NCBI GenBank assembly: GCA_963775875.1
Contig: CAVZKP010000019.1
Span: 124,001-188,000, forward strand
Length of the DNA: 64,000 nucleotides
Direction: 5' to 3'
Source of the DNA: AP-15 sp963775875
GTDB taxonomy: Bacteria > Pseudomonadota > Alphaproteobacteria > ATCC43930 > CGMCC-115725
Part shown: in pieces, positions 26,911 through 35,379 of the stretch
Layout of the letters: the number at the start of each line of letters is the position of its first letter
How positions within the stretch are numbered: position 1 is the stretch's first letter
The notes under the pieces: model-generated
The model's input: only the letters and a program-made list of their open reading frames with translations
Told to the model about the DNA's origin: nothing
The model's database searches: none
Made by a program: the position numbers and the translations under genes

Positions 26911-27048
26911 GAGGCGGCGGCGCGCCGGCCAAGCGGTAGCTCGCCGCCCCTGCCGGCGGTTCCGTCGCTGTTGCCGTGACTGTCGATTTTGGCTAATTAG
27001 CGGGGGCTCCCCGCGATCCCAACCCGCTTTCCGCAAAACGAGTTGCTC

Positions 27049-27237
27049 ATGGCCGTTCCGAAAAAGAAGACATCGCCGTCACGCCGCAACATGCGGCGCT
27101 CGCACCACGCCCTGAAACCGGCGGCCTACGCCGAATGCCCGAATTGCGGCGAGCTGAAGCGCCCGCACCATCTTTGCGCATCCTGCGGCTATTACGATGG
27201 CCGCGAGGTCACCGCGCCGCGCTCGGACACGGCCTGA
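27049..27237 (+). CDS. rpmF: 50S ribosomal protein L32
   Basis: A 62-residue ribosomal protein. 'MAVPKKKTSPSRRNMRRSHHAL' is the universal L32 start, and 'CPNCGELKRPHHLCASCGYYDGREV' holds the zinc ribbon with two CxxC pairs, so this is the zinc-binding (C+) form. ATG 27049 is chosen because 'MAVPKKK' is the invariant N-terminus. It lies between DUF177 and plsX as in most bacteria. Confidence 0.96.
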   Translation: MAVPKKKTSPSRRNMRRSHHALKPAAYAECPNCGELKRPHHLCASCGYYDGREVTAPRSDTA

Positions 27238-27268
27238 GGAACCAGCAGCGACCCGGAGGCCGCGCTAG

Positions 27269-28315
27269 GTGAGCGGCGGCATCACCATCGCCCTCGACGC
27301 GATGGGCGGCAGCCATGCACCCCAGATGGTGCTGAAGGGCGCCGAGACCGCGGCGCAGCGCTATCCCGATTTGCGCTTTATGTTGTTCGGCGCCGAAGAC
27401 GCGATCCGCCCGCTGCTGGCAAAGTTGCCGCGCCTGGCGTCGAGGGTGAGCCTGCACCATACCAGCGAGATGGTGATGGACGAGACCAGGCCGTCCTTGG
27501 CGCTCCGCGCCGGGCGGCAATCGAGCATGCGGCTCGCCATCGACGCGGTTGCCGATGGCAGGGCCGACGGCGTTGTCTCGGCCGGCAATACCGGCGCGCT
27601 GATGGCGATGGCGAAAAATGTGCTGAAGACCTTGCCGGGGATCGACCGGCCGGCGATCGCCTCGTTCTTCCCGACCCGGCGCGGCGAAAGCGTGATGCTC
27701 GATCTCGGCGCCAATGTCGAATGCGACGCGGAGAATCTGGTGCAGTTCGCCTTGCTCGGCGATGCCTTCGCGCGGACCGTGCTCGGGCTGGTCGAGCCGA
27801 CGGTCGGTCTGCTCAATGTCGGGTCGGAGGAGCTGAAGGGCAACGACGCGGTACGCGCCGCCAGCCTGCGGCTCCGCGACGGGCTGACGCCGATCCGCTT
27901 TTACGGGTTCATCGAAGGCGACGACATCGCGGCGGGGACGGTCGACGTCGTCGTCACCGACGGCTTCACCGGCAACATCGCGGTCAAGACCGCCGAAGGG
28001 ACGGCGAGGCTGTTCAGCGAATTTTTGTCGAGCGCCTTCCACCATTCGCTGATGGCGCGGCTGGGCTATCTGTTCGCCCGCGGCGCATTGCGCAAACTGC
28101 GGCTGCGAATCGATCCGCGCCGCTACAACGGGGCGGTGTTCCTCGGCCTCGGCGGGATCGCGGTCAAGAGCCACGGCTCGACAGACGCGCTGGGCTTTGC
28201 CAATGCGATCGGCGTTGCCGTCGATATGAAGGCCAACGGCTTCCTCGACAGGATCAGGGTCGATCTCGCCCGCCTCTATCAGGCGGCCTCGATGCCGCAG
28301 CCGGCGACCCTGTAA
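27269..28315 (+). CDS. plsX: Phosphate acyltransferase PlsX
   Basis: Makes acyl-phosphate from acyl-ACP for phospholipid synthesis. The 348-residue protein starts 'ITIALDAMGGSHAPQMVLKGA', with 'HTSEMVMDETRPSLALR', 'DGVVSAGNTGALMAMAKNVL', 'PTVGLLNVGSEELKGN', 'VVTDGFTGNIAVKTAEG' and 'FLGLGGIAVKSHG', all hallmark segments. Start is GTG 27269 with GGAG twelve bases upstream. fabH follows after ten bases. Confidence 0.95.
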   Translation: MSGGITIALDAMGGSHAPQMVLKGAETAAQRYPDLRFMLFGAEDAIRPLLAKLPRLASRVSLHHTSEMVMDETRPSLALRAGRQSSMRLAIDAVADGRADGVVSAGNTGALMAMAKNVLKTLPGIDRPAIASFFPTRRGESVMLDLGANVECDAENLVQFALLGDAFARTVLGLVEPTVGLLNVGSEELKGNDAVRAASLRLRDGLTPIRFYGFIEGDDIAAGTVDVVVTDGFTGNIAVKTAEGTARLFSEFLSSAFHHSLMARLGYLFARGALRKLRLRIDPRRYNGAVFLGLGGIAVKSHGSTDALGFANAIGVAVDMKANGFLDRIRVDLARLYQAASMPQPATL

Positions 28316-28325
28316 GCGCGCAGAG

Positions 28326-29297
28326 ATGGCGCTGCGATCGCAAATTGCCGGATGCGGCGCCTACCTGCCGGAGCGAATCGTCACCAATGACGAACTGGCC
28401 GCCCGCCTCGACACCTCGGACGAATGGATCCGCCAGCGCACCGGGATCGGCGAACGCCGGGTCGCCGCCGTCGGCGAACTGACCTCCGACCTGGCGCTGC
28501 GCGCCGCCGAACAGGCGCTGGCCGCCGCCGGCATGAAGGGCGGCGACCTCGATCTGATCGTCCTCGCCACCGCGACCCCGGACAACACGTTTCCCGCGAC
28601 CGCGACCCGGGTGCAGGCGCGGCTGGGGATGCACCGGGGCGCCGCCTTCGATATCCAGGCGGTGTGCGCCGGTTTCATCTTTGCCCTGGCCACCGCCGAC
28701 AATGCGCTGCGGCTCGGCCAGGCGCGAACCGCCCTGGTGATCGGCGCCGAGACGTTTTCGCGCATTCTCGACTGGGACGATCGCGGCACCTGTGTCCTGT
28801 TCGGCGACGGCGCCGGCGCGCTGGCGCTGCGGGCGATCCCCGATCCGGGGCCGCACGGCCGGTGCATCCTGTCGAACCATCTGCATTCCGACGGGCGTCA
28901 GTACGACATCCTCTATGTCGATGGCGGGCCGTCTTCGAGCGGCCGCACCGGGTTTCTGCGGATGGAGGGGCGCGAGGTGTTCCGCCGGGCGGTCGAGCAT
29001 CTGAGCGAGGTGGTGGACGAGGCGCTCGCCGCCAATCAGCTGACCGCGGCCGATATCGACTGGCTGGTGCCGCATCAGGCGAACAGCCGCATCATCGAGG
29101 GGGTCGGGCGAAAGCTCGGGCTTTCCCCGGACAAGGTGGTGACCACGATCGAGCGCCACGCCAATACCTCGGCCGCCTCGATCCCGCTCGCCCTGGCGAC
29201 GGCGGTCGCGGATGGGCGGATCCGGCCGGGGCATCTGATCCTGATGGAAGCGCTCGGCGGCGGTCTGACCTGGGGCGCGAGCCTGGTGCGCTGGTAA
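28326..29297 (+). CDS. fabH: 3-oxoacyl-ACP synthase III (KAS III)
   Basis: Starts fatty acid synthesis by condensing acetyl-CoA with malonyl-ACP. 323 residues. The catalytic triad is in place: Cys in 'DIQAVCAGFIFAL', His in 'VPHQANSRI' and Asn in 'ERHANTSAASIPLAL'. 'SDEWIRQRTGIGERR' and 'CVLFGDGAGALAL' are further family motifs. It forms an operon with plsX; 100 bases separate it from ihfA. Confidence 0.96.
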   Translation: MALRSQIAGCGAYLPERIVTNDELAARLDTSDEWIRQRTGIGERRVAAVGELTSDLALRAAEQALAAAGMKGGDLDLIVLATATPDNTFPATATRVQARLGMHRGAAFDIQAVCAGFIFALATADNALRLGQARTALVIGAETFSRILDWDDRGTCVLFGDGAGALALRAIPDPGPHGRCILSNHLHSDGRQYDILYVDGGPSSSGRTGFLRMEGREVFRRAVEHLSEVVDEALAANQLTAADIDWLVPHQANSRIIEGVGRKLGLSPDKVVTTIERHANTSAASIPLALATAVADGRIRPGHLILMEALGGGLTWGASLVRW

Positions 29298-29399
29298 CGC
29301 CGGTTCGACCCGGTCACGGCGCGGCGCGCTGGACAACGCTTTGGAATTTGACGAGATTTTCCGGCCGGGGTAACCTTCCGCAAAAGTGGGGAGGGCTTG

Positions 29400-29753
29400 A
29401 TGGCCGGGCATACGGTGACGCGCGCGCAGCTTAGCGAAGCGGTCTATCAAGAAGTCGGATTGTCGCGCAACGAATCGGCCGAACTCGTCGAATCGGTGAT
29501 CGCCGAGATCTCCGGCGCGCTCGAACGCGGCGAGATGGTCAAGATCTCGTCCTTCGGCAGTTTTGCCGTCCGGCAAAAAGGGCAGCGGGTCGGCCGCAAT
29601 CCCAAGACCGGCCAGGAGGTGCCGATCAGTCCGCGCCGGGTGCTGGTGTTTCGCGCCAGCCATACGCTGAAGGACCAGATCAACAGCGGGCTGGCCGAAG
29701 CCGAGGCGGGGCTGGCCGGCGAGGCGGCGGTGGCCAAGGCGCCGCCGGGCTGA
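29400..29753 (+). CDS. ihfA: Integration host factor subunit alpha
   Basis: DNA-bending HU/IHF family protein of 117 residues. 'TRAQLSEAVYQEVGLSRNESAELVESVIAEI', 'VKISSFGSFAVRQKGQRVGRNPKTGQEVPI' with the minor-groove proline loop, and 'SPRRVLVFRASHTLKDQIN' mark it as the alpha subunit. The ~18-residue C-terminal tail is Ala/Gly/Pro-rich and variable. ATG 29400 has GGGGAGGG at ideal distance; the preceding TTG is not needed. The MerR gene follows after one base. Confidence 0.93.
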   Translation: MAGHTVTRAQLSEAVYQEVGLSRNESAELVESVIAEISGALERGEMVKISSFGSFAVRQKGQRVGRNPKTGQEVPISPRRVLVFRASHTLKDQINSGLAEAEAGLAGEAAVAKAPPG

Positions 29754-29754
29754 A

Positions 29755-30246
29755 GTGGCTCGGGCCGAGGTAAATCGGGCGGACGAGACCGAAGCGGTCC
29801 GGCGCAACGGCAAATCGGCGGCCGCGTTTTGGACCACCGGCGAAGTGGCCGAGGAACTCGACCTGCCGGCCCATGTGCTGCGGTTCTGGGAATCGAAATT
29901 CCCGCAGGTCAAGCCGCTGAAACGCGGCGGCGGGCGGCGCTATTACCGGCCCGAGGACGTCGATCTGTTACGCCGGATCCGGCAATGCCTGTACCAGGAG
30001 GGCTACACGATCCGCGGGGTGCAGAAGCTGCTGCGCGAGGGCGCGCTGCGAACCGATGAACCGGCGCCGCCGCCAGCCGACGAGGAGCTCCCATCGACCC
30101 TGTTCGCACTCGAGCCGGTCGCCGACCGTCCGGAAGCCTCGATCAATTCGATGGCTTCGCGGCAAGCCCTGCGCGAGACGCTCGAAGAGCTACAGCGCAG
30201 CCTGCTGGAAATCCGGGCGTTGCTCGACAAGCTGGCGCCGCCATGA
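29755..30246 (+). CDS. MerR family transcriptional regulator
   Basis: A 163-residue regulator with a MerR-type winged helix: 'FWTTGEVAEELDLPAHVLRFWESKFPQVKPLKRGGGRRYYRPEDVDLLRRI'. The C-terminal half carries a short coiled segment ('SRQALRETLEELQRSLLEIRALLDKL') for dimerisation and no metal-binding cysteines in an effector loop. This small type regularly follows ihfA in Alphaproteobacteria, with no known ligand. Start GTG 29755 is one base after the ihfA stop. tRNA-Pro lies 82 bases downstream. Confidence 0.9.
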   Translation: MARAEVNRADETEAVRRNGKSAAAFWTTGEVAEELDLPAHVLRFWESKFPQVKPLKRGGGRRYYRPEDVDLLRRIRQCLYQEGYTIRGVQKLLREGALRTDEPAPPPADEELPSTLFALEPVADRPEASINSMASRQALRETLEELQRSLLEIRALLDKLAPP

Positions 30247-30328
30247 CACGGCTCGGCTGGTTGTGCGGCTGGTTGCGCCCCCGATTCGCAGCGACTATGA
30301 TCCGCACTTCGGCGGGAGCCGCCCCGGT

Positions 30329-30405
30329 CGGAGCGTAGCGCAGCCTGGTAGCGCATCAGCATGGGGTGCTGAGGGTCGAGAGTTCGAATCTCTCCGCTCC
30401 GACCA
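30329..30405 (+). tRNA. tRNA-Pro (anticodon GGG), CCA encoded
   Basis: The 77-base cloverleaf folds cleanly: acceptor CGGAGCG pairs with CGCTCCG, the D arm has AGCGCAGCCTGGTAGCGC, the anticodon stem TCAGC/GCTGA encloses ATGGGGT with anticodon GGG, the T arm is GAGAG-TTCGAAT-CTCTC, and CCA is encoded at the end. It lies downstream of the ihfA-MerR pair, a position where Alphaproteobacteria often have this tRNA. No integrated element is visible at its 3' end. Confidence 0.97.
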
Positions 30406-30452
30406 TTCCCGTCTCCCTCGCCGCCCGACGAGCCACGGACGAGGAGGACGGC

Positions 30453-31367
30453 ATGAACACCGGCAAACCCGATCGCGAACCGGCCCTCGAACCCTGGCAG
30501 TGGCCCGAGCAGGAGTGGCGCCAGCGGGTCGAGCGGGTCCGCGCCGGGCGCGCCCTGCGGCCGGCGGAATGGCCCGGCGGGGCACGCTGCGCGGTGGCAT
30601 TGTCGTTCGACAGCGATCACGAAACCAGCGATCTGCGCGATGGCGGCAACTCGATCGGCCGGCTCGCCTGGGGTCAGTACGGCAGTCGGGTGGGGGTGCC
30701 GAGAATTCTCAAGGTGCTCGAAAAACACGGGGTCAAGGCCAGCTTTTACGTGCCTGCGGTGAGCGCGCTGCTGCATCCCGACGAGCAGCGCCGGGTGGTC
30801 GCCGAAGGCCATGAGATCGGCATCCATGGCTGGATCCACGAGCTGAATTCGGTGCTGCCCTACGAGGCCGAACGCGATCTGATGCGGCGCTCGGCCGATG
30901 CAATCGAACAGGTAACCGGCATCCGGCCGGTCGGCCTGCGCACGCCGTCCTGGGATTTCAGCCGCCACACCCTGGAAATCGAACGGGAGATGGGTCTGGC
31001 CTATGATTCCTCGCTGATGTCGGACGAGGATTGCTATGAGCTGCTGCTCGACGGCGCGCCGACCGGGGTCGTCGAATTGCCGGTCGAATGGGTGCGCGAC
31101 GACGCCGTCTATTTCATGATGAACCGGTTTTCGGCGCTGCGGCCGTACACCCCGCCCGGGGATGTGTTCGACATCTTTCGCCGCGAGTTCGACGCGGCCC
31201 ATGCCGAGGGCGGCCTCTTTCAGCTGACGATGCACCCGCATGTCATCGGCTACCGCTCGCGCATCTGGATCCTCGACGAGATCATCCGCCACGCCCAGGC
31301 CCAAACCGGGGTGTGGTTCGGGACCCACGCCGAAGTGGTCGATTGGGCAAAGCACCACGCGGCTTGA
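30453..31367 (+). CDS. Polysaccharide deacetylase family protein (PuuE/HpPgdA type)
   Basis: A 304-residue cytosolic NodB-fold hydrolase. The metal Asp motif is 'ALSFDSDHET', the His pair is in 'GHEIGIHGWIHELN', and 'GLRTPSWDFSRHTLEIERE' and 'FQLTMHPHVIGY' follow. There is no signal peptide. This subtype resembles HpPgdA and allantoinase-like PuuE enzymes more than secreted chitin deacetylases, so the substrate could be a small C-N compound. ATG 30453 follows GAGGAGG. It stands between the tRNA and era, 15 bases before era. Confidence 0.9.
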   Translation: MNTGKPDREPALEPWQWPEQEWRQRVERVRAGRALRPAEWPGGARCAVALSFDSDHETSDLRDGGNSIGRLAWGQYGSRVGVPRILKVLEKHGVKASFYVPAVSALLHPDEQRRVVAEGHEIGIHGWIHELNSVLPYEAERDLMRRSADAIEQVTGIRPVGLRTPSWDFSRHTLEIEREMGLAYDSSLMSDEDCYELLLDGAPTGVVELPVEWVRDDAVYFMMNRFSALRPYTPPGDVFDIFRREFDAAHAEGGLFQLTMHPHVIGYRSRIWILDEIIRHAQAQTGVWFGTHAEVVDWAKHHAA

Positions 31368-31382
31368 GGATCGGCGGCGCCG

Positions 31383-32297
31383 ATGGTTGAGGCGCCCGAG
31401 CCGGTGCCGACCCGCTGCGGCTACGTGGCGCTGATCGGCGCGCCCAACGCCGGCAAGTCGACCCTGTTGAACCGCCTCGTCGGCCATAAGCTGGCGATCG
31501 TCACCCCCAAGGCGCAGACCACGCGCAGCCGGCTGCTCGGCATCGCGATCGAGGGGCCGGCGCAGATCGTGTTTGTCGACACCCCCGGCATCTTTGCCCC
31601 GCGCCGCCGGCTCGACCGGGCGATGGTGTCGGCAGCCTGGTCGGGGGCCGAGGATGCCGACGAGACGGTGCTGCTGGTCGACGCCGCGCGGGGGATCGAC
31701 CGGGATGCGCGGCGCATCCTCGACCGCCTCGCCCAGCGGGGCCGCAGATCGGTGCTGGCCCTGAACAAAATCGATCTCGTCCGCCGCGACACCTTGCTCG
31801 GCCTCGCCGCCGCCCTGTCAAAAGAGGCGCGGTTCGATCCCGTCTTTATGATTTCGGGGCTCGGCGGCGATGGGGTCGGGGATCTGAAACGGCATCTCGC
31901 CGCCGCGGTGCCGCCGGGTCCCTGGCTGTTTCCGCAGGACCAGCTGTCGGACGCGCCCGAGCGCCTGATCGCCGCCGAAATCACCCGCGAGCAGGTCTTT
32001 CTGCAATTGCATGACGAATTGCCCTATGCCTCGACGGTCGAGACCGAAAGCTGGGAGGAGCGGCATGACGGCAGCGTGCGCATCGAGCAGGTGATCTATG
32101 TCGAGCGGCAAAGCCAGCGCGCGATCGTGCTCGGCGAAGGCGGCCAGCGGATCAAGGCGATCGGCGCCCGCGCCCGCGCCGAGCTCGAGGACATGCTGGA
32201 GCGGCGGGTGCATCTGTTCCTGTTCGTCAAGGTGCGCCAGCATTGGGGCGAGGATCGCGAGCGCTTTGCGGCGCTCGGCCTCGATTACGACGCCTGA
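31383..32297 (+). CDS. era: GTPase Era
   Basis: Essential GTPase in 16S rRNA maturation. 304 residues. G1 'GAPNAGKST', G2 'QTTRSR', G3 'DTPGIF' and G4 'NKID' are all present, and the C-terminal KH domain shows 'VLGEGGQRIKAIGARARAELEDML' and 'VHLFLFVKVRQHW'. ATG 31383 is 15 bases after the deacetylase stop. Its stop overlaps the recO start (TGATG), the usual era-recO coupling. Confidence 0.95.
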   Translation: MVEAPEPVPTRCGYVALIGAPNAGKSTLLNRLVGHKLAIVTPKAQTTRSRLLGIAIEGPAQIVFVDTPGIFAPRRRLDRAMVSAAWSGAEDADETVLLVDAARGIDRDARRILDRLAQRGRRSVLALNKIDLVRRDTLLGLAAALSKEARFDPVFMISGLGGDGVGDLKRHLAAAVPPGPWLFPQDQLSDAPERLIAAEITREQVFLQLHDELPYASTVETESWEERHDGSVRIEQVIYVERQSQRAIVLGEGGQRIKAIGARARAELEDMLERRVHLFLFVKVRQHWGEDRERFAALGLDYDA

Positions 32298-33262
32298 TGG
32301 AATGGCGGGACGCCGGTTTCGTCGTCGCGGTGCGCCGGCACGGTGAGAGCGCGCTGATCGTCGAGCTGCTGACCCGCGGTCACGGGCGGCATCTCGGGCT
32401 GGTGCGCGGCGGCCAGTCGCCCAAGGCGCGGGCGGTATTGCAGCCGGGCAACGAGGTCGCGGCGGCATGGCGCGGGCGCCTCTCCGAGCATCTCGGCACC
32501 ATCGCCTGCGAGTTGGTGCACGCCCACGCCGCCCGTTTGATCGACGATCCCGACCGGCTCGCCGGCCTCGCTGCCGCGGCGGCGCTGGTGGCCGCCACCC
32601 TGCCCGAGCGCGAACCGCATCCGGATGTTTTCGCCGCCTTCGCCGGGCTGCTCGACGCGCTCAATTCGGCGGCCGATTGGCCGGCGCGTTATGTCAAATG
32701 GGAATGCAGCCTGCTGGCGGCGCTCGGCTACGGCCTGGCCCTGACATGCTGCGCCGCAACCGGAGCCACCACCGACCTCGCCTATGTCTCGCCTCGATCG
32801 GGCCGCGCGGTGTCGCGCGAGGCGGGTCGGCCCTATCACGCCAAGCTCTTGCCATTGCCGGACTTTCTGTGGCGCGACGCGGTTGCCGACGGGGCCGAGA
32901 TCGCCACCGGCCTGCGCCTGACCGGGCATTTTCTGCTGCATCACGTTCTGCTGCCGCAGGGCCATACCCTGCCGCCGGCCCGCGCCCGCCTGGCCCAGCG
33001 CATGCAGCACCGGCCCGCCGCGAGTGTAATATCGGACAGGCAATTTCAGACTGAAGCACCCTCTTCCGCCTCGCAGGGTCGGGTGGGTGAGGGTAGCGAC
33101 GTAGTTATCACCTCGATCGAGGCCCTTCGCCAATGCCCGCTAGCGTTTTGTCCGGCGAGATCCGCGATGTCGATTTCGCCGAGGCGCTCGGCGAGCGCTA
33201 TCTGTCCTATGCGCTGTCGACGATCATGTCGCGCTCGCTGCCCGATGTGCGCGACGGGCTGA
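32297..33262 (+). CDS. recO: DNA repair protein RecO, with abnormal 3' extension
   Basis: RecO loads RecA through RecFOR. The first ~235 residues are normal ('GFVVAVRRHGESALIVELLTRGHGRHLGLVRGG', 'LGTIACELVHAHAARLIDDPDRL', 'YVKWECSLLAALGYGLALTCCAATG', 'LRLTGHFLLHHVL'). A normal RecO would end near 33010-33030, but the frame stays open to 33262, adding ~85 residues of non-family sequence and overlapping parC by 130 bases. One base forward there is a TAA at 33027-33029, so one surplus base in the GGCCC run near 33011-33016 would explain the extension. I take the native end as 33029. Confidence 0.85.
   Translation: MEWRDAGFVVAVRRHGESALIVELLTRGHGRHLGLVRGGQSPKARAVLQPGNEVAAAWRGRLSEHLGTIACELVHAHAARLIDDPDRLAGLAAAAALVAATLPEREPHPDVFAAFAGLLDALNSAADWPARYVKWECSLLAALGYGLALTCCAATGATTDLAYVSPRSGRAVSREAGRPYHAKLLPLPDFLWRDAVADGAEIATGLRLTGHFLLHHVLLPQGHTLPPARARLAQRMQHRPAASVISDRQFQTEAPSSASQGRVGEGSDVVITSIEALRQCPLAFCPARSAMSISPRRSASAICPMRCRRSCRARCPMCATG
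33058..33094. repeat. REP-like imperfect hairpin between recO and parC
   Basis: ACCCTC and GAGGGT bracket a GC-rich centre with CGCCTCGCAGGGTCGGGTGGG. It is similar in flavour to the hairpin after thiL. It supports the view that recO really ends before it, because such elements are intergenic. Confidence 0.3.
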
Positions 33263-35361
33263 AGCCGGTCCATCGCCGCATTCTGCACGCGATGCAGCAG
33301 CTGCGCCTCGATCCCGCCTCGGGCTACAAGAAATGCGCCCGCGTCGTCGGCGATGTGATCGGCAAGTTCCACCCGCATGGCGAGCTGGCGGTCTACGACG
33401 CGCTGGTCCGTCTCGCCCAGGATTTCTCGCAGCGCTATCCGCTGGTCGACGGGCAGGGGAATTTCGGCAATATCGACGGCGATAACGCCGCGGCGATGCG
33501 CTACACCGAAAGCCGGCTGTCGGCGGTCGCGCAGGCGATGCTCGACGGCATCGACGAGGACGCCGTCGATTTCCGCCAGACCTATGACGGCGAGGACCGC
33601 GAGCCGGTGGTTCTGCCGGGGCGCTTTCCGAACCTGTTGGCCAATGGCGCCACGGGCATCGCCGTCGGCATGGCCACCAGCATCCCGCCGCACAACGCCG
33701 GCGAATTATGCGCCGCTCTGCTGCGGCTGATCGACGATCCGGCCGCGTCGGTCGCGGCATTGCACGCCGATATCCCCGGCCCGGATTTTCCGACCGGCGG
33801 GGTTCTGGTCGAGCCCGAGGAGAATATCCGCCAGGCCTATGAGACCGGCCGCGGCAGCTTCCGGTTGCGGGCGCGCTGGGAAAAGGAGGCGCTGAACCAC
33901 GGCCTCTACCAGATCGTCGTCAGCGAAATGCCGTATCAGGTGCCGAAAGGCCGGCTGATCGAGAAGATCGCCGCGCTGCTCGATGAGAAGAAATTGCCGC
34001 TGCTCGCCGATGTCCGCGACGAATTGACCGAGGACGTCCGCCTCGTCCTCGAACCGAAGACGCGCAATGTCGAGGCCGGATTGCTGATGGAGCAGCTGTT
34101 CCGCCTGACCGAGCTCGAGGTCCGGGTGCCCCTCAACCTCAACGTCCTCGACCGCGAAGGCGTGCCGCGGGTGATGAGCCTCAAAGAGGCCTTGCAGGCC
34201 TTTCTCGACCATCGCCGCGAGGTCCTGCAGCGGCAGAGCCGCCATCGCCTCGCCGCGGTCGCCCGCCGCATCGAGATCCTCCAGGGCCAGATCATCGTCT
34301 ATCTCAATCTCGACGAGGTGATCCGCATCATCCGCGAATCCGACGAGCCAAAGGCCGAGATGATCGCGCGCTGGGAATTGAGCGAGGTTCAGGCCGAGGC
34401 GATCCTCAATCTGCGGCTGCGCGCCCTGCGCCGGCTCGAAGAGATCGCGATCCGCAAGGAAATGGAGGCGCTGTCGACCGAGGAGGCGGGGCTGACGCGG
34501 CTGCTGGACAGCGAGCGCCGGCAATGGCGCGCAGTGGCCAGGGAGGTTCGCCAAACCGCCGCCGAATTCGCCGGCGACACCGCGCTGGGCCGGCGCCGCA
34601 CCGCGCTCGCCGAGGCGCCGGCGGCGGTGGAAATCCCCGCCGAGGCGCTGATCGAGCGCGAGCCGGTGACGGTGCTGTGCTCGGCCAAAGGCTGGATCCG
34701 CGCGGTCAAGGGGCACGGCGCAGCGGCCGCGGAGCAGAAATACAAGGAAGGCGACGGCCCGCGCTTCGCGATCGCCGCCGAGACCACCGACCGGCTGATC
34801 GTGTTCGCCAGCAACGGCCGCTTTTATACGATCGGCGTCGACCGGCTGCCGGGCGGGCGCGGCCAGGGCGAGCCGTTGCGGCTGATGGTCGAGCTGCCGA
34901 ACGAGCACGACATCGTCGCGATGTTCCCCTATCGGCCCGGCATGGAATTGCTGGTCGCGGCCAGCGACGGGCGCGGCTTTGTCGTCGATGGCGAGGAGGC
35001 GGTGGCCCAGACCCGCGCCGGCAAGCAGGTGCTGACCCCGGGCGAGGGGGCGGTCGCCCGGATCTGCCTGCCGGCCGAGGGCGGCGACGCGGTGGCCCTG
35101 GTCGGCGACAACCGGCGGATGCTGGTGGTCAAGCTCGACGACATCCCGCTGATGACCCGCGGTCGCGGCGTGATCCTGCAGCGCTACAAAGCGGGCGGCC
35201 TTGCCGATGCCAGGGTGTTCCGGCTGGCTGACGGCCTGTCATGGCGCCAAGGCGAAAACCGCACCCGCAGCGAAACCGATCTCTCCCCCTGGCTCGGCCC
35301 CCGCGGCGGCGCCGGCCGCCTCGTCCCCAACGGCTTCCCCCGCTCCAACCGCTTCGGGTGA
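33133..35361 (+). CDS. parC: DNA topoisomerase IV subunit A
   Basis: Decatenates daughter chromosomes together with ParE. 742 residues. The N-terminal 'ALSTIMSRSLPDVRDGLKPVHRRIL' and the active-site tyrosine in 'AAAMRYTESRLSAVAQAML' fix it as the A subunit, and 'FPNLLANGATGIAVGMATSIPPHN' plus the shorter C-terminal barrel distinguish ParC from GyrA. The spacing of GAGG before ATG 33133 is good. A conventional quinolone-determining segment is present ('HPHGELAVYDALVRLAQDF'); the residue equivalent to E. coli Ser80 reads Glu-Leu in this stretch and should be aligned before drawing conclusions on sensitivity. Confidence 0.95.
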   Translation: MPASVLSGEIRDVDFAEALGERYLSYALSTIMSRSLPDVRDGLKPVHRRILHAMQQLRLDPASGYKKCARVVGDVIGKFHPHGELAVYDALVRLAQDFSQRYPLVDGQGNFGNIDGDNAAAMRYTESRLSAVAQAMLDGIDEDAVDFRQTYDGEDREPVVLPGRFPNLLANGATGIAVGMATSIPPHNAGELCAALLRLIDDPAASVAALHADIPGPDFPTGGVLVEPEENIRQAYETGRGSFRLRARWEKEALNHGLYQIVVSEMPYQVPKGRLIEKIAALLDEKKLPLLADVRDELTEDVRLVLEPKTRNVEAGLLMEQLFRLTELEVRVPLNLNVLDREGVPRVMSLKEALQAFLDHRREVLQRQSRHRLAAVARRIEILQGQIIVYLNLDEVIRIIRESDEPKAEMIARWELSEVQAEAILNLRLRALRRLEEIAIRKEMEALSTEEAGLTRLLDSERRQWRAVAREVRQTAAEFAGDTALGRRRTALAEAPAAVEIPAEALIEREPVTVLCSAKGWIRAVKGHGAAAAEQKYKEGDGPRFAIAAETTDRLIVFASNGRFYTIGVDRLPGGRGQGEPLRLMVELPNEHDIVAMFPYRPGMELLVAASDGRGFVVDGEEAVAQTRAGKQVLTPGEGAVARICLPAEGGDAVALVGDNRRMLVVKLDDIPLMTRGRGVILQRYKAGGLADARVFRLADGLSWRQGENRTRSETDLSPWLGPRGGAGRLVPNGFPRSNRFG

Positions 35362-35379
35362 GCAGTTCAAACCCAAACG

